Notes: generated from the letters alone by a model not told the origin. A DNA stretch of 64,000 bases from Azonexaceae bacterium s22 (GCA_016617495.1 WYCU01000009.1:1-64000), one strand, 5' to 3'; positions 32,127-42,504 are shown, numbered from the stretch's first letter. Numbers and translations: made by a program.

Positions 32127-32762
32127 TTACTTCTTCTCTTCAACCTTGGCCTCGGTCTTATCGCCGTGGCTGATCTCCAGTGCACCTTCGTTCTGCTTGC
32201 CGATGTGCTGGTCGATCTGCGGCAACTGGTGGGCGATGCCCTTGTGGCAGTCGATACAGGTCTTGCCCTCTTCAAACGCCTTCGGGTGCATCTTGGCGGC
32301 GCGATTGCCTTGTTCGGTGTAGTCCATGTAGTCGTAGCGATGGCAATTGCGGCACTCCTGGGAATCGTTCTTCTTCATCCGATCCCATTCATGCTGTGCC
32401 AGCTCGTGCCGTTTGGCGTTGAACTTCTCCGGCGTATCGACGCTTCCCAGCAGCTTGTGCCAGACCTCGTTGGAGGCCTGGATCTTGCGGATCATCTTCG
32501 GCCCCCACTCCTTGGGCACATGGCAATCCGGGCAGGTCGCACGCACCCCGGTGCGGTTGGTGTAGTGGATGGTGTTCTGATATTCCTTGAACACGTTGTC
32601 CTTCATTTCATGACAGGAAATGCAGAACTCTTCCTTGTTGGTAGCCTCCAGCGCCCAGTTGAAACCACCCCAAAAGATGACGCCTGCGAGAAACAGGGCC
32701 ACCACGGTAAATAGCCCGACCCGCTTTACCCAGGCCGGCATGAATTTTTGCAGACTCATCAT
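32127..32762 (-). CDS. napC: Membrane tetraheme cytochrome c NapC
   Basis: 211-residue NapC/NirT-family quinol dehydrogenase. One N-terminal membrane helix ([20 protein letters not shown]) anchors a periplasmic domain with four c-type heme sites: CISCH, CPDCH, CRNCH and CIDCH. It passes electrons from quinol to NapB/NapA. Two tandem ATGs are possible (32762 or 32759) and overlap the napB stop. The charged tail ([12 protein letters not shown]) is unremarkable. Confidence 0.96.
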   Translation of the reverse strand: MMSLQKFMPAWVKRVGLFTVVALFLAGVIFWGGFNWALEATNKEEFCISCHEMKDNVFKEYQNTIHYTNRTGVRATCPDCHVPKEWGPKMIRKIQASNEVWHKLLGSVDTPEKFNAKRHELAQHEWDRMKKNDSQECRNCHRYDYMDYTEQGNRAAKMHPKAFEEGKTCIDCHKGIAHQLPQIDQHIGKQNEGALEISHGDKTEAKVEEKK

Positions 32763-33205
32763 TCCCCCTTCTTCGCGGCTGGCTTGTAAGTGTTTTCCAC
32801 GAGCGGCTTGGCATCGAATTGCGGCACGTGGCATTGCAGGCAGAAGTACCGCCGGGGCGAGATGTTGGTCAGTTTCTTGTCCTCGCGATCAAGATAATGG
32901 GACTTCGCCACCTTGGTCGCCCCCGTCTCCTCGGCACGCTCCTTGGAGTGGCAATCCATGCACTTGTTGAAATTCTGGGTAATGTTGTAACCCTTGATGC
33001 TATGCGGGATGAGCGGCGGCTGCTTCTGGAAGTTGCGCGGGATCAGGTCCTGATCCTTTTCGGGGCGGAACATGTTGTCCGTCCGCGACGTCGCGGTGAT
33101 CGGGTTATTGCCGCGCAGGGATTCGACAACCTCCTGGGCACTGGCGACACCGGCCCACGACAGGAGCGCGGCGCCCGCCAGCACAAGAGCGGGAATGAAT
33201 CTCAT
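32759..33205 (-). CDS. napB: Periplasmic nitrate reductase diheme subunit NapB
   Basis: 148 residues: a signal peptide ([23 protein letters not shown]), then two heme c sites, CMDCH and CLQCH. The block [24 protein letters not shown] is typical of NapB. It forms the electron-accepting partner of NapA. The start at 33205 follows a GGAGG site. Confidence 0.95.
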   Translation of the reverse strand: MRFIPALVLAGAALLSWAGVASAQEVVESLRGNNPITATSRTDNMFRPEKDQDLIPRNFQKQPPLIPHSIKGYNITQNFNKCMDCHSKERAEETGATKVAKSHYLDREDKKLTNISPRRYFCLQCHVPQFDAKPLVENTYKPAAKKGE

Positions 33206-33276
33206 GGTTTTATTCCTCCTAAGCGCGGCCGGGGTTGGTCCGGCCGCGTCTAATTGATTTTGTGGTTCGGTCGCTT

Positions 33277-35787
33277 TCAGACCTTGGTCACCTTGACGGC
33301 ACACTTCTTGTAATCCGTTTCCTTGGAAATCGGACAAGTTGCGTCCAGCGTCAGCTTGTTGGCCAGGCGGCCCGCATCAAAGAAGGGAATGAAAACCAAA
33401 CCGCGAGGCGGCTTGTTCCGGCCACGGGTTTCAACCCGCAGGACGACCTCTCCCCGCCGCGATGTGACCTTGCATTCCATGCCGCGCTGGAGCCCGCGTG
33501 CCTTGGCGTCATCCGGATGCATGAAGACCACGGCATCCGGAAATGCCTTGTACAGCTCCGGCACACGACGGGTCATGGTGCCGGTATGCCAATGCTCAAG
33601 CACTCGCCCGGTACACAGCCACATATCGAATTCCTTGTCCGGCATTTCGGCAGGCTGCTGATAAGGCAGGGCAAAGATCACGGCCTTGCGATCCTTGTGA
33701 CCGTAAAACGCCACCCCCTCACCCTTCTTCACATACGGGTCGTAGCCTTCACGGAAACGCCACAATGTTTCCTTGCCGTCGACCACCGGCCAGCGCAAGC
33801 CGCGTGCCTTGTGGTAGGTCTCGAACGGTGCAAGGTCATGACCATGACCGCGTCCGAACTGGGCGTACTCTTCGAACAGGCCCTTCTGCACGTAAAAGCC
33901 AAAATATTTGGACTCGTCATTATCGAAGCCGGGCGCCACTTCGCTCACTTTGTACTTGTCGGCGACGCCATTCGCGTACAGCACCTGGTACAGGGTTTTG
34001 CCCTTGAGCTTCGGCGCCTTGGCAAGCAGTTCGGCGGGCCAGACTTCCTCAACCTTGAAGCGCTTGGAAAACTCCATGACCTGCCACATGTCGGAACGGG
34101 ACTCGCCCGGCGCCTTGACCTGCTGACGCCAGAACTGCGTACGCCGTTCGGCATTGCCGTAAGCGCCTTCCTTTTCCACCCACATGGCCGTCGGCAGCAC
34201 AAGGTCGGCATAGGACGCAGAAAGCGTTGGGTAGGGATCGGAAATCACAACGAAGGTTTCCGGATTGCGCCACCCGGGGTAAAGCTCCTGGTTGATGTTG
34301 GGCCCGGCCTGCAGGTTGTTGTTGCACTGCTGCCAGTAGAAATTGACCTTGCCATCCTTAAGCGCACGCGCCATGGCCACGGCATGCAAACCCGGCTTTT
34401 CGGGAATGGTGCCTTCCGGCAGCCCCCAAAGTTCTTCCGTATGTTTGCGGTGCTCGGGATTGGTCACGACCATGTCCGCCGGCAGGCGATGGGAGAAGGT
34501 GCCCACTTCACGGGCCGTGCCACAGGCCGAGGGCTGACCGGTCAACGAGAACGGGCTGTTACCCGGCTCCGAAATCTTGCCGACCAGCAGATGCACGTTG
34601 TAGATCATGTTATTGACCCACGTACCGCGCGTGTGCTGGTTGAAACCCATGGTCCAGTAAGACGTGACCTTGATCTTCGGATCGGCATAAAGCTCGGCCA
34701 GCGCGATGAGATCCTTCGTCGGAACGCCGGACAACTTGGAAACTTTCTCGACGGTATATTCGGAAACGAACTGCTTGAACTCGTCGAACGTGATCGGCTC
34801 GGACTTGCCGGGATCGCCCTTGGGCTTGCCATCGTCGCCAGGATAGCCGTTGCTCGTGGCCTTCTTTTCCAGTTCGTTGTTCGGGCGCAGGCCGTAACCG
34901 ATATCGGTCGCGCTCTTCTTGAAATTGACGTGCTTGCTGACGAACTCCTGATTGACCTTGCCTTTTTGGATAATGTAGTTGCAGATGAAATTCAGGATCG
35001 CCAGATCGGTCTGCGGCGTGAAAATCATCGGAATGTCGGCCAGCTCGTAGGAGCGGTGCTCGAAGGTCGACAGCACGGCGACCTTCACATGCTTGCTGGA
35101 GAGTTTGCGGTCGGTAATGCGCGTCCACAGAATCGGATGCATCTCCGCCATGTTGGAACCCCAGAGCACGAACGCATCGGCATGCTCGATATCGTCATAG
35201 CAGCCGGCCGGTTCGTCGATCCCGAAGGTGCGCATGAAACCGGCAACGGCCGAGGCCATGCAGTGGCGGGCGTTCGGATCGATGTTATTGGAGCGGAAGC
35301 CAGCCTTCATCAGCTTCGCTGCGGCATAGCCTTCCCAGATGGTCCACTGACCGGACCCGAACATGGCAATTCCTGCCGGCCCCTTCTTCTTGAGCGCGTC
35401 GCGGACCTGGGCCTCCATGATGTCGAAAGCCTGCGTCCAGGAAATCGGCGTGAAATCGCCTTCCTTGTCGTACTTTCCGTTCTTCATGCGCAGCATCGGC
35501 GTTTTCACGCGGTCTGCACCGTACATGATCTTGGAGAGGAAATAGCCCTTGATGCAGTTCAGGCCGCGATTGACCGGTGCATCCGGATCGCCCTGGGTTG
35601 CTACCACGCGACCGTCCTGCGTGCCGACCAGCACACCACACCCGGTCCCGCAGAACCGGCATGCGGCCTTGTCCCAGCGGATGTCGTCCTTGCCTGCCGC
35701 CACGGCCGACGTTGCCGGCAGACCGGCAACGGACATTGCTGCCGCCGCGGCATTGGCCTTGATAAAGTCCCGTCGATTGAGTTTCAC
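33277..35787 (-). CDS. napA: Periplasmic nitrate reductase catalytic subunit NapA
   Basis: 836-residue molybdopterin enzyme reducing nitrate to nitrite in the periplasm. It begins with a twin-arginine signal ([20 protein letters not shown]). The [4Fe-4S] ligands are Cys43, Cys46 and Cys50 in CRFCGTGCG and Cys78 in GLNCIKGYF. The molybdenum-ligand Cys176 is in [11 protein letters not shown]. Length and motifs are complete. The start overlaps napD (ATGA), whose product is the expected chaperone of its Tat signal. Confidence 0.98.
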   Translation of the reverse strand: MKLNRRDFIKANAAAAAMSVAGLPATSAVAAGKDDIRWDKAACRFCGTGCGVLVGTQDGRVVATQGDPDAPVNRGLNCIKGYFLSKIMYGADRVKTPMLRMKNGKYDKEGDFTPISWTQAFDIMEAQVRDALKKKGPAGIAMFGSGQWTIWEGYAAAKLMKAGFRSNNIDPNARHCMASAVAGFMRTFGIDEPAGCYDDIEHADAFVLWGSNMAEMHPILWTRITDRKLSSKHVKVAVLSTFEHRSYELADIPMIFTPQTDLAILNFICNYIIQKGKVNQEFVSKHVNFKKSATDIGYGLRPNNELEKKATSNGYPGDDGKPKGDPGKSEPITFDEFKQFVSEYTVEKVSKLSGVPTKDLIALAELYADPKIKVTSYWTMGFNQHTRGTWVNNMIYNVHLLVGKISEPGNSPFSLTGQPSACGTAREVGTFSHRLPADMVVTNPEHRKHTEELWGLPEGTIPEKPGLHAVAMARALKDGKVNFYWQQCNNNLQAGPNINQELYPGWRNPETFVVISDPYPTLSASYADLVLPTAMWVEKEGAYGNAERRTQFWRQQVKAPGESRSDMWQVMEFSKRFKVEEVWPAELLAKAPKLKGKTLYQVLYANGVADKYKVSEVAPGFDNDESKYFGFYVQKGLFEEYAQFGRGHGHDLAPFETYHKARGLRWPVVDGKETLWRFREGYDPYVKKGEGVAFYGHKDRKAVIFALPYQQPAEMPDKEFDMWLCTGRVLEHWHTGTMTRRVPELYKAFPDAVVFMHPDDAKARGLQRGMECKVTSRRGEVVLRVETRGRNKPPRGLVFIPFFDAGRLANKLTLDATCPISKETDYKKCAVKVTKV

Positions 35788-36041
35788 GCCTCTACCTCCT
35801 CGGTATCCAACTCGTCGTCGCTGTATTGATAAACCATGGCCACCGCTGCGACACCGGGCACACCATGCAACGCCACATATCGATTTGCCGCCGCTTCGAC
35901 GTCGTCATCCTCCAGGGTGACGACGACCTTGCCTTCCGGTGTCCGCGCGTGGATTTCAACCCCCGGCATCGCGAGCAAAGCGGCACAAGCCTCGTCGATG
36001 CGGGCGGGTACGACATGGACAACAGCACTGGAAATATTCAC
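35784..36041 (-). CDS. napD: NapA signal-peptide chaperone NapD
   Basis: 85 residues with the ferredoxin-like NapD fold: [39 protein letters not shown] and [14 protein letters not shown]. It binds the NapA Tat signal until cofactor loading is complete. The start chosen is GTG at 36041, with AGGAGG five bases upstream. An in-frame ATG at 36131 is rejected because it would place the FNR box within the coding region and add residues absent from the family. Confidence 0.9.
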   Translation of the reverse strand: MNISSAVVHVVPARIDEACAALLAMPGVEIHARTPEGKVVVTLEDDDVEAAANRYVALHGVPGVAAVAMVYQYSDDELDTEEVEA

Positions 36042-36114
36042 TTTCACCTCCTGGCCCGAACCGTTCGGACCGCTGATTTCGGAGGCAATGATCCCGGTCC
36101 ACACCGGCATTCCG

Positions 36115-36128
36115 TTGATATAAATCAA
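36115..36128 (-). promoter_or_regulatory. FNR/ANR box upstream of napDABC
   Basis: TTGATATAAATCAA is a perfect TTGAT-N4-ATCAA palindrome centred about 80 bases before the napD start. With a class II position (-41.5) transcription would start near 36080. It predicts induction of nitrate reductase when oxygen is low. Confidence 0.85.
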
Positions 36129-36214
36129 CACTGTCCGAGTGCCTTAGCCGGGACGTACCAATGGACGAGAAGCGGTAATACTTTTGAACTAGACTGTCAG
36201 GCGCGAAGTACGCA

Positions 36215-36251
36215 ATAGTGGAATACTATTGAAGATATTTCCCGATTCAAT
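36215..36251 (+). promoter_or_regulatory. Candidate OxyR site upstream of ahpC
   Basis: ATAG-N7-CTAT (36215-36229) sits inside a perfect 7-bp inverted repeat, CAATAGT / ACTATTG (36213-36231). A second, degenerate unit (ATTT-N7-CAAT) follows at the correct spacing and abuts the -35. This is the OxyR spacing pattern in front of a peroxiredoxin gene; the inner bases deviate from the E. coli consensus. Confidence 0.6.
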
Positions 36252-36280
36252 TGGCTCAATGCAGGCGGGCAAACTATCAT
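36251..36280 (+). promoter_or_regulatory. Candidate ahpC promoter
   Basis: TTGGCT and TATCAT, spaced by 18 bases, lie 47 bases before the ahpC start and directly after the OxyR-like site. Confidence 0.5.
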
Positions 36281-36326
36281 TCGTCCGTCACCTGATTTGA
36301 CACCCTCAACCATCAAGGAGAAACCG

Positions 36327-36890
36327 ATGTCGCTCATCAATACTGAAGTTCAGCCGTTCAAGGCCCAGGCGTTCCACAATGGCCGGTTCGTTGAAGTCAC
36401 CGAGGCCAGCCTGAAGGGCAAGTGGTCCGTCCTGATCTTCATGCCGGCCGCTTTCACCTTCAACTGCCCGACCGAAATCGAAGATGCCGCCGACCACTAC
36501 GCCGAATTCCAGAAGGCTGGTGCCGAGGTTTACATCGTCACGACCGACACGCACTTCTCCCACAAGGTCTGGCACGAAACCTCCCCGGCCGTCGGCAAGG
36601 CCAAGTTCCCGCTGGTTGGCGACCCGACGCACGCTCTGACCAACGCTTTCGGTGTGCACATTCCGGAAGCCGGCCTGGCCCTGCGCGGCACCTTCGTCAT
36701 CAACCCCGAAGGCGTCATCAAGACCATGGAAGTGCACGACAACGCCATCGCCCGTGACGTCACTGAAACCCTGCGCAAGCTGAAGGCTGCCCAGTACGTT
36801 GCCTCCCACCCGAACGAAGTCTGCCCGGCCAAGTGGAAGGAAGGCGAAAAGACCCTGGCACCGTCCATCGACCTGGTTGGCAAGATCTAA
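36327..36890 (+). CDS. ahpC: Alkyl hydroperoxide reductase peroxiredoxin subunit
   Basis: 187-residue typical 2-Cys peroxiredoxin that reduces hydrogen peroxide and organic peroxides. The peroxidatic cysteine is in FTFNCPTEIEDAADHY (the family usually has FTFVCPTE) and the resolving cysteine in NEVCPAKWKEG. AAGGAG precedes the start. It is followed by ahpF after a 102-base gap that holds a hairpin. Confidence 0.97.
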   Translation: MSLINTEVQPFKAQAFHNGRFVEVTEASLKGKWSVLIFMPAAFTFNCPTEIEDAADHYAEFQKAGAEVYIVTTDTHFSHKVWHETSPAVGKAKFPLVGDPTHALTNAFGVHIPEAGLALRGTFVINPEGVIKTMEVHDNAIARDVTETLRKLKAAQYVASHPNEVCPAKWKEGEKTLAPSIDLVGKI

Positions 36891-36941
36891 GCCTCGCGGC
36901 TTTTCCGGCCACTCCGGCAGGGGTGGCCCGGATTCCAGCGC

Positions 36942-36964
36942 AAAGGGGCTTACGGGCCCCTTTT
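36942..36964 (+). terminator. Hairpin/partial terminator between ahpC and ahpF
   Basis: Stem AAAGGGGC / GCCCCTTT with loop TTACGG, ending in four Ts. It could lower ahpF expression relative to ahpC, which is commonly needed in much greater amount. Confidence 0.65.
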
Positions 36965-36992
36965 CACTGCAATTCAAAAAGAGGAGAACAGC

Positions 36993-38546
36993 ATGCTCGA
37001 CGCAAACATCAAGACGCAACTCAAGGCTTATCTCGAAAAGCTGCAAACTCCGATCGAACTCGTCGCTTCGCTCGATGACAGCGCCACGGCGGGCGAAATG
37101 CGCGCCCTGCTGCAAGACATCGCGGAACTTTCCGACAAGGTCAGCCTGCGCGAAGACGGCACGGCCGAGTTGCGTCCGTCCTTTGCCATCGGACGCCCCG
37201 GCGAAGTCGCACGTATCGCCTTTGCCGGCCTGCCGATGGGCCACGAATTCACCTCGCTGATCCTCGCCCTGCTGCAGACCGGTGGCCATCCGCCCAAGGT
37301 CGAACCGGAAGTGATCGAGCAGATCAAGGCGCTCGCAGGCGAGTTCCGCTTCGAGACTTACATTTCCCTGTCCTGCCATAACTGCCCGGATGTCGTTCAG
37401 GCGTTGAACCTGATGGCCGTGCTCAACCCTGGCGTCACGCACACCATGATCGACGGCGGCGTGTTCCAGAAGCTCGTGGAAGAACGTCAGATCATGGCCG
37501 TGCCGACCATTTACCTCAACGGTGAAGAATTCGGCGCCGGCCGCATGACCATTGAAGAGATCGTCGCCAAGCTCGACACCGGCTCGGCGGCGCGGGATGC
37601 CGCCAAACTCACCGCCAAGGAAGTCTTCGACGTACTCGTCGTCGGCGGCGGCCCGGCCGGCGCGGCGGCCGCCATTTACGCCGCCCGCAAAGGCATCCGC
37701 ACCGGGCTCATTGCCGAACGCTTCGGCGGCCAGGTGATGGATACGCTGGCCATCGAGAACTTCATTTCGGTCAAGGCGACCGACGGCCCCAAGCTGGTGG
37801 CCGGGCTGGAAGAACACGTCAAGGATTACGACGTCGATGTGATGAACCTGCAACGCGTCAATCGCCTGACGCCGGGCGACTGGATCGAAGTCGGCCTCGA
37901 AAACGGCGGCGTGCTGCGCAGCAAATCGGTCATTCTGGCGACCGGCGCACGGTGGCGCGAACTGAACGTGCCGGGTGAGCGCGAATACCGCGGCAAAGGC
38001 GTGGCCTACTGCCCGCACTGCGACGGCCCGCTGTTCAAGGGCAAGCATGTCGCGGTCGTCGGCGGCGGCAACTCGGGCGTTGAAGCGGCCATCGATCTGG
38101 CCGGCATCGTCGGCCACGTCACGCTGCTCGAATTCGACACCAAGCTGCGTGCCGATGCGGTGCTGCAGCGCAAGCTCGCCAGCCTGCCCAACGTCACCAT
38201 CCTGACCTCGGCCCAGACGACCGAAGTCACGGGCGCCAACGGGAAGGTCAACGGCCTGACCTACACCGACCGCAACAGCGGCGAATCGCGCCACGTACCC
38301 CTGGAAGGCGTGTTCGTGCAGATCGGTCTGCTGCCCAATACGGACTGGTTGAAGGGCACCGTCAATCTCACGCGTTTTGGCGAAATCGAGATCGATGCCA
38401 AGGGCCAAACGTCCATTCCCGGCGTGTTTGCGGCGGGCGACTGCACCACCGTGCCCTACAAGCAGATCATCATCGCCATGGGCGCCGGGGCGACAGCGTC
38501 ACTCTCCGCTTTCGACCACCTGATCCGGACCTCAGCCCCGGCCTGA
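36993..38546 (+). CDS. ahpF: Alkyl hydroperoxide reductase flavoprotein subunit
   Basis: 517-residue NAD(P)H-dependent disulfide reductase that regenerates AhpC. The N-terminal double thioredoxin-like domain has CHNC ([13 protein letters not shown]). The FAD loop is [17 protein letters not shown], the redox-active pair CPHC is in [12 protein letters not shown], and the NAD loop is [17 protein letters not shown]. The C-terminus has [16 protein letters not shown]. It overlaps the convergent methyltransferase gene by 15 bases. Confidence 0.98.
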   Translation: MLDANIKTQLKAYLEKLQTPIELVASLDDSATAGEMRALLQDIAELSDKVSLREDGTAELRPSFAIGRPGEVARIAFAGLPMGHEFTSLILALLQTGGHPPKVEPEVIEQIKALAGEFRFETYISLSCHNCPDVVQALNLMAVLNPGVTHTMIDGGVFQKLVEERQIMAVPTIYLNGEEFGAGRMTIEEIVAKLDTGSAARDAAKLTAKEVFDVLVVGGGPAGAAAAIYAARKGIRTGLIAERFGGQVMDTLAIENFISVKATDGPKLVAGLEEHVKDYDVDVMNLQRVNRLTPGDWIEVGLENGGVLRSKSVILATGARWRELNVPGEREYRGKGVAYCPHCDGPLFKGKHVAVVGGGNSGVEAAIDLAGIVGHVTLLEFDTKLRADAVLQRKLASLPNVTILTSAQTTEVTGANGKVNGLTYTDRNSGESRHVPLEGVFVQIGLLPNTDWLKGTVNLTRFGEIEIDAKGQTSIPGVFAAGDCTTVPYKQIIIAMGAGATASLSAFDHLIRTSAPA

Positions 38547-39683
38547 TCCCTCGGCGACGCCCAGTCGCCACAATGAAGTGATCTCCGCTGCACGCGCCGC
38601 GTGCAGCGGATCGCCCGCATCCGCCGCCTTGCCGTGCGTCGGCCGCGTATCAAGCCGCCCCAGCACCTGCAAACCGGCCTCGGCAATCCATTGCAACAGT
38701 TCGGCACGACTACGCAGGCCCAGGTGTTCGGCAATATCGGAAATGATCAGCCACCCCTCGCCACCCGGCGTCAGATGCGCCGCCAAGCCGGCGAGAAAGC
38801 CGCGCAGCATGCGCGAATCCGGGTCATAAACAGCGTATTCGATGGGCGACGTCGGTTGGGCCGGCACCCACGGCGGATTGCAGACCACGAGCGGCGCGCG
38901 GCCCTCGGGAAACAGATCGGCTGCCCGAAGCGCAATTGTCGCGGTCAACCCCAATTTTTCGGCATTTTCCATGGCACAACGCAACGCGCGCGGGTCCTGA
39001 TCCGTGGCGATGACTCGGGGCACCCCACGGCGCGCCAGCACCGCCGCCAGAATCCCGGAACCGGTGCCGATATCGAAGGCCAGTTCGCAGGTTTCCGGCA
39101 AAGGCGCCGTCGCCACCAGATCGACGTACTCGCCGCGCACCGGAGAAAACACGCCGTAGTGCGGATAAATCCGCCCCTGCACCGCCGGCACGGGCACACC
39201 CTTCTTGCGCCATTCATGCGCGCTGACCACCGCCAGCAATTCGCGCAGCGCCAACACACTCGCCTCATCGCTTGGCGGCCCCCAAGCGGCCGCGCAAGCC
39301 TCCTGCACCTCCTGTGCACGGCGCAGCGGGATGCTGTAGTCGGCATTCAGCGGAACCAGCAAGCGCGCCAGCAAAGCAGCCCGCCGCCCCTGGCGTTCGC
39401 GATGGCGGGCAAAGGCTTCCGCGGCGGTTTTCGGGGCTTTGCCGGGCGCTGCGCCGAAGCGGCGGTCGGCCCGCCGCGTCAAGGCTTGCATCAGATGCCG
39501 GGCATTGACCCAGTCGCCGCGCCAGAGCAGCGCCGTACCCGATTCCATCAGCCGGTAAGCGACATCGGCACCAAGACGATCATCGGCAATCTCCACGCGC
39601 TCCGGCGGCGGCAGGGCGGCTTCGGAACGCCAGCAGGCGCGTTGCGGCTGGCCGTTTTCCTGCCATTCGAGATAAGCGGTCAT
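38532..39683 (-). CDS. Class I SAM-dependent methyltransferase (HemK/PrmC- or RsmC-like)
   Basis: 383 residues. The C-terminal half carries the methyltransferase core [18 protein letters not shown] and the NPPW motif ([12 protein letters not shown]) used by enzymes that methylate amide or exocyclic nitrogens. The N-terminal about 170 residues are Arg/Ala-rich, with no domain recognised. The start is ATG at 39683 ([11 protein letters not shown]). Frame further upstream is dispersed-repeat sequence and not protein. The target (release factor, ribosomal protein or rRNA) is unknown. A near-copy of the 15-mer lies inside at 38934-38948, antisense. Confidence 0.8.
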   Translation of the reverse strand: MTAYLEWQENGQPQRACWRSEAALPPPERVEIADDRLGADVAYRLMESGTALLWRGDWVNARHLMQALTRRADRRFGAAPGKAPKTAAEAFARHRERQGRRAALLARLLVPLNADYSIPLRRAQEVQEACAAAWGPPSDEASVLALRELLAVVSAHEWRKKGVPVPAVQGRIYPHYGVFSPVRGEYVDLVATAPLPETCELAFDIGTGSGILAAVLARRGVPRVIATDQDPRALRCAMENAEKLGLTATIALRAADLFPEGRAPLVVCNPPWVPAQPTSPIEYAVYDPDSRMLRGFLAGLAAHLTPGGEGWLIISDIAEHLGLRSRAELLQWIAEAGLQVLGRLDTRPTHGKAADAGDPLHAARAAEITSLWRLGVAEGSGRG

Positions 39684-39721
39684 CTGATTTTTGCCCTTTT
39701 TTGAGGGTCGACCGCGACAAT
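39684..39721 (-). repeat. Dispersed repeat, extended copy 6 (before the methyltransferase gene)
   Basis: The exact 15-mer (39707-39721) plus the tail CCTCAAAAAAGGGCAAAAAT on the minus strand, ending at the start codon of the methyltransferase gene. It lies between that gene and rnpB. Confidence 0.85.
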
Positions 39722-39745
39722 CCACGGCGACCGCAGCTCAAATTC

Positions 39746-40142
39746 GATGGAAAGCCGGCCGATAAGCCGGGTTCTGTTCCCCCCTTGCGGGGTTCGGCAA
39801 TCATTCCTCTAGGCCTGCCGTCACCGACAGGCTCAAGCAACCTACCCGGAAGCAGCGTGGGCCACGCCTCATGCTTCCCTATTTGGTCTTGCTCCGGATG
39901 GGGTTTACCGTGCCGTCCGTGTTACCACGTCCGCGGTGAGCTCTTACCTCGCCGTTTCACCCTTGCCTGATCGCCTTGCGGCGCCATCGGCGGTTTGCTT
40001 TCTGTTGCACTTTCCGTCGCCTTCACCTTGCGGCTTATAGCGCCCAGCCGTTAACTGGCATCCTGCCCTGCGGAGCCCGGACTTTCCTCCCGATACCGCA
40101 GTTGCCTGCAAGTATCCAGCGATTGCCTGGCCGACTTTCCGG
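39746..40142 (-). ncRNA. rnpB: RNase P RNA (class A)
   Basis: About 397 bases on the minus strand with the hallmarks of bacterial RNase P RNA. Near the 5' end is GAGGAAAGTCCGGGCTCC. Then come AGGGTGAAACGGCGAGG, GTAAGAGCTCACCGCG, GGTAAACCCCATCCG and AAGACCAAATAGGG. Near the 3' end are AGAGGAATGATTGCCG and ACAGAACCCGGCTTATCGG. The 5' and 3' segments pair (GGCCGGCT region). It is the catalytic RNA that trims the 5' leader of tRNA precursors. The exact ends are uncertain by a few bases. Confidence 0.95.
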
Positions 40143-40147
40143 CGCCG

Positions 40148-40153
40148 ATTATA
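40148..40153 (-). promoter_or_regulatory. rnpB promoter -10 box
   Basis: A perfect TATAAT on the minus strand, six bases upstream of the deduced 5' end of RNase P RNA. The -35 region (around GTTCGG) is weak. Confidence 0.7.
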
Positions 40154-40264
40154 CGTCGCGGCGGCGCATGCCGAACCGGCGACCTCCGGAAACCGCTAAA
40201 CTCCTGCAAAAAGGCGCTGCATTCGCCGGAATGCACTTGTCCAATTCGAACCAGGGGAATCGCC

Positions 40265-41653
40265 GTGTCAGCCAAGCCGGGCCTTGCACAAGGGGCGTTG
40301 GGCACTTTCGAATCTGCGGTGATGGGCATCGCCGGCACCGCACCGGCCTTCAGCGTGGCCGTCACCACGGCCACCATCGTGGCGGCAGTCGGTGTGCTGT
40401 CGGTGGGCAGCATTCTGTATTGCGGCCTGATCATGTTCGGGATCATGCTGGCCTTTTTCCACCTCTCCAAGATCACCCCGCACGCCGGAGCGGCTTATGC
40501 CTGGGTGGGCCACGTGTTCGGCCCGACCTGGGGCTTCTTCACCGGCTGGGGCCTGCTGGTGGCCTCGATCTTCTTCATGGTCTCGGCCACCATCCCGGCC
40601 GCCACCTCGACGCTGGTGCTGATTCGCCCCGAGGTCGTCGAGGACACCCGCTGGGTAACGGCCACGGCGGCGATCTGGCTGACCTTGATCACGCTGGTGG
40701 TGACGCGCGGCATCAAGCACTCCAGCTACGCCCAGCTGGCGCTGACCGGCATCGAAACCGCCGTGGTCATTGCGCTGATCGTGGCGGCCTTCCTCGAATA
40801 CGGCAGCCACCCGGCACATCCGCCGTCGCTCATCTGGTTCTCGCCATTTTCCTTCACCCCGCAACTGTTCGCGACCGGCGCGCTGACCGCGATCTTTTTC
40901 TACTGGGGTTGGGACGTGACCATGAACCTCAGCGAGGAAACCCATGCCGGCGACGGTACCGGCGCGCCCCCGGCGGCGCGGGGCGCCTTCTGGGCGATGG
41001 TCAACCTGATCCTGTTCTTCGTCATCATGATGATCGTGGTCCTGATCGTGCTGACTGACGCGGAAATCGCCGAAGCCAACACCAATGTGCTTTACGCCAT
41101 CGCCAACAAGCTCTTTCCCTATCCCTGGAACTACCTTGCGGTGCTATCGACCATCCTGAGCACTGTCGGCACCATCGAAACGCAGTTGCTGCAATTCAGC
41201 CGCAGCATGTTCGCCATGGCCCGCGACGAAATGCTCCATCCGCGCTACGCCACCATCCACCCGGAATGGCAGACGCCGTGGGTGGCCACCTTCGTGATCT
41301 GGTTTCTCGGTGTCGTGCTGCTGTTCGGCTCGTCCTGGATGCCCTCGGTCAAGTCCATCCTCGAAAGTTCCATCCTGGCCATCGGCCTGCAAATCTGCTT
41401 CTACATGAGCCTGACCGGCTTCGCTTGCGCCTGGCATTTCCGCAGCAAGCTGCGCCATGGGCTCTACGCGGCCTTCAGCTTTGTCCTCTGGCCCCTGCTG
41501 GCGGCCTTGTTCATGGTCTTCATCGGCACCTACAGCGTCCCCACCTTCGACGAACTCACGGTCACCGTGGGCCTCGGCGGCATCGCCACCGGCGCGATCC
41601 CCTTGCTGCTGGCGCGACGTCGCGGCAAAAGCAGCCGCTATCAAGTTTCCTGA
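40265..41653 (+). CDS. APC-superfamily amino acid permease
   Basis: 462-residue membrane transporter with about twelve helices. The N-terminal ESAVMGIAGTAPAFSVAVTT and HAGAAYAWVGHVFGP resemble the APC fold's helix-1 and helix-2/3 regions, and NLSEETHAGD fits the conserved loop. The substrate is not identifiable. The start is GTG at 40265 with AGGGGA upstream. It stands alone, near an Lrp-type regulator but in opposite orientation. Confidence 0.88.
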   Translation: MSAKPGLAQGALGTFESAVMGIAGTAPAFSVAVTTATIVAAVGVLSVGSILYCGLIMFGIMLAFFHLSKITPHAGAAYAWVGHVFGPTWGFFTGWGLLVASIFFMVSATIPAATSTLVLIRPEVVEDTRWVTATAAIWLTLITLVVTRGIKHSSYAQLALTGIETAVVIALIVAAFLEYGSHPAHPPSLIWFSPFSFTPQLFATGALTAIFFYWGWDVTMNLSEETHAGDGTGAPPAARGAFWAMVNLILFFVIMMIVVLIVLTDAEIAEANTNVLYAIANKLFPYPWNYLAVLSTILSTVGTIETQLLQFSRSMFAMARDEMLHPRYATIHPEWQTPWVATFVIWFLGVVLLFGSSWMPSVKSILESSILAIGLQICFYMSLTGFACAWHFRSKLRHGLYAAFSFVLWPLLAALFMVFIGTYSVPTFDELTVTVGLGGIATGAIPLLLARRRGKSSRYQVS

Positions 41654-41701
41654 AGTGGCATTCTGGCCTATTGTGAAACCGTCGTTTCCGGAATCTCGCC
41701 C

Positions 41702-42022
41702 ATGCGTTTGCCGCGGCTCGTCCTGCTGACCTGCACTTTGGCTTTGGCCGGCCATGCGCCCCTCGCGCAAGCCCAGGCGTGGCCGGGACAGCTATTGCTC
41801 AACGCCGCCAGTTGGGCCTTTCAAAAAATGATGGAGGATGCGGGCAAACCGCCCGATCCCTACGCCGCCAGCAAACATTACGACACCCGCAGTTACGATA
41901 CGCGCAGCTATGACGCAGGGGCATTTGCGCCGGCCGAACAATTCGCGCCGCGCAGCCCGACCTTTTCCCACGGCAATGCAGACAGCGGCTCGGCCTACCA
42001 GCCAGCGGAAACGCCCCGGTAG
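41702..42022 (+). CDS. Small secreted protein with Tyr-Asp repeat, unknown function
   Basis: 106 residues: a signal peptide (MRLPRLVLLTCTLALAGHAPLAQAQA), a short helix (LLLNAASWAFQKMM), then a low-complexity tail with repeats HYDTRSYDTRSYDAG. No family recognised. The tail looks disordered and possibly exposed in the periplasm or outside. Confidence 0.6.
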   Translation: MRLPRLVLLTCTLALAGHAPLAQAQAWPGQLLLNAASWAFQKMMEDAGKPPDPYAASKHYDTRSYDTRSYDAGAFAPAEQFAPRSPTFSHGNADSGSAYQPAETPR

Positions 42023-42033
42023 CGCCAGACGGC

Positions 42034-42504
42034 TCAGGCGTTAAGCAGCGGCAGGGCGCTACGATCCACCACCTTGCGCAACACAAAACTGGTATGTACC
42101 CCGGTCACGCCCTGGATGCGTGTGATCTTGTTGAGCAGCAAGTCCTGGTAGGCATCCATGTCGCGCACCACAACCTTGAGCTGGTAATCGGATTGCTGGC
42201 CGGTAATCAGCAGGCATTCGAGCACTTCCGGGATGTCGTTGATCGCGCTTTCGAGGTTGGCGAAGCGTTCCGGCGTGTGTTGATCCATGGAAATACCAAT
42301 CAGCGCCATCAAGCTCAGGCCGAGCTTTTTGGCATCGAGATGGGCGCGATAGCCGGCGATCATGCCGCTTTCTTCCAGCGCGCGCACGCGGCGCAGGCAG
42401 GGCGAAGGGGAGAGCCCGACCTGGTCGGCCAGGTCCTGGTTACTGATGCGCCCATCGGCCTGCAAAATGCGGAGAATTTCCCGGTCGCAACGATCAATAG
42501 CCAT
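42034..42504 (-). CDS. Lrp/AsnC-family transcriptional regulator
   Basis: 156 residues: an N-terminal helix-turn-helix ([31 protein letters not shown], read in parts) and a C-terminal RAM ligand domain ([21 protein letters not shown]). The start at 42504 has GGAG seven bases upstream. It is divergent from leuA across a 133-base AT-rich gap, so leuA and its own gene are plausible targets. The family senses amino acids, often leucine. Confidence 0.94.
   Translation of the reverse strand: MAIDRCDREILRILQADGRISNQDLADQVGLSPSPCLRRVRALEESGMIAGYRAHLDAKKLGLSLMALIGISMDQHTPERFANLESAINDIPEVLECLLITGQQSDYQLKVVVRDMDAYQDLLLNKITRIQGVTGVHTSFVLRKVVDRSALPLLNA

Noticed and set aside
36042-36131. N-terminal extension of napD to 36131
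   Set aside because: Overlaps the perfect FNR box; a strong AGGAGG site points to GTG 36041.
39684-39725. N-terminal extension of the methyltransferase (MDCRGRPSKKGKN...)
   Set aside because: The extra residues are the translated dispersed repeat; the same peptide pattern appears at other repeat copies, so it is DNA-level, not protein-level, conservation.
41870-41925. Tandem repeat in the secreted protein gene at 41702 as a mobile or phase-variable repeat
   Set aside because: About three imperfect 15-base units keep the frame and encode YDTRS-like peptides; too short and degenerate for slippage.
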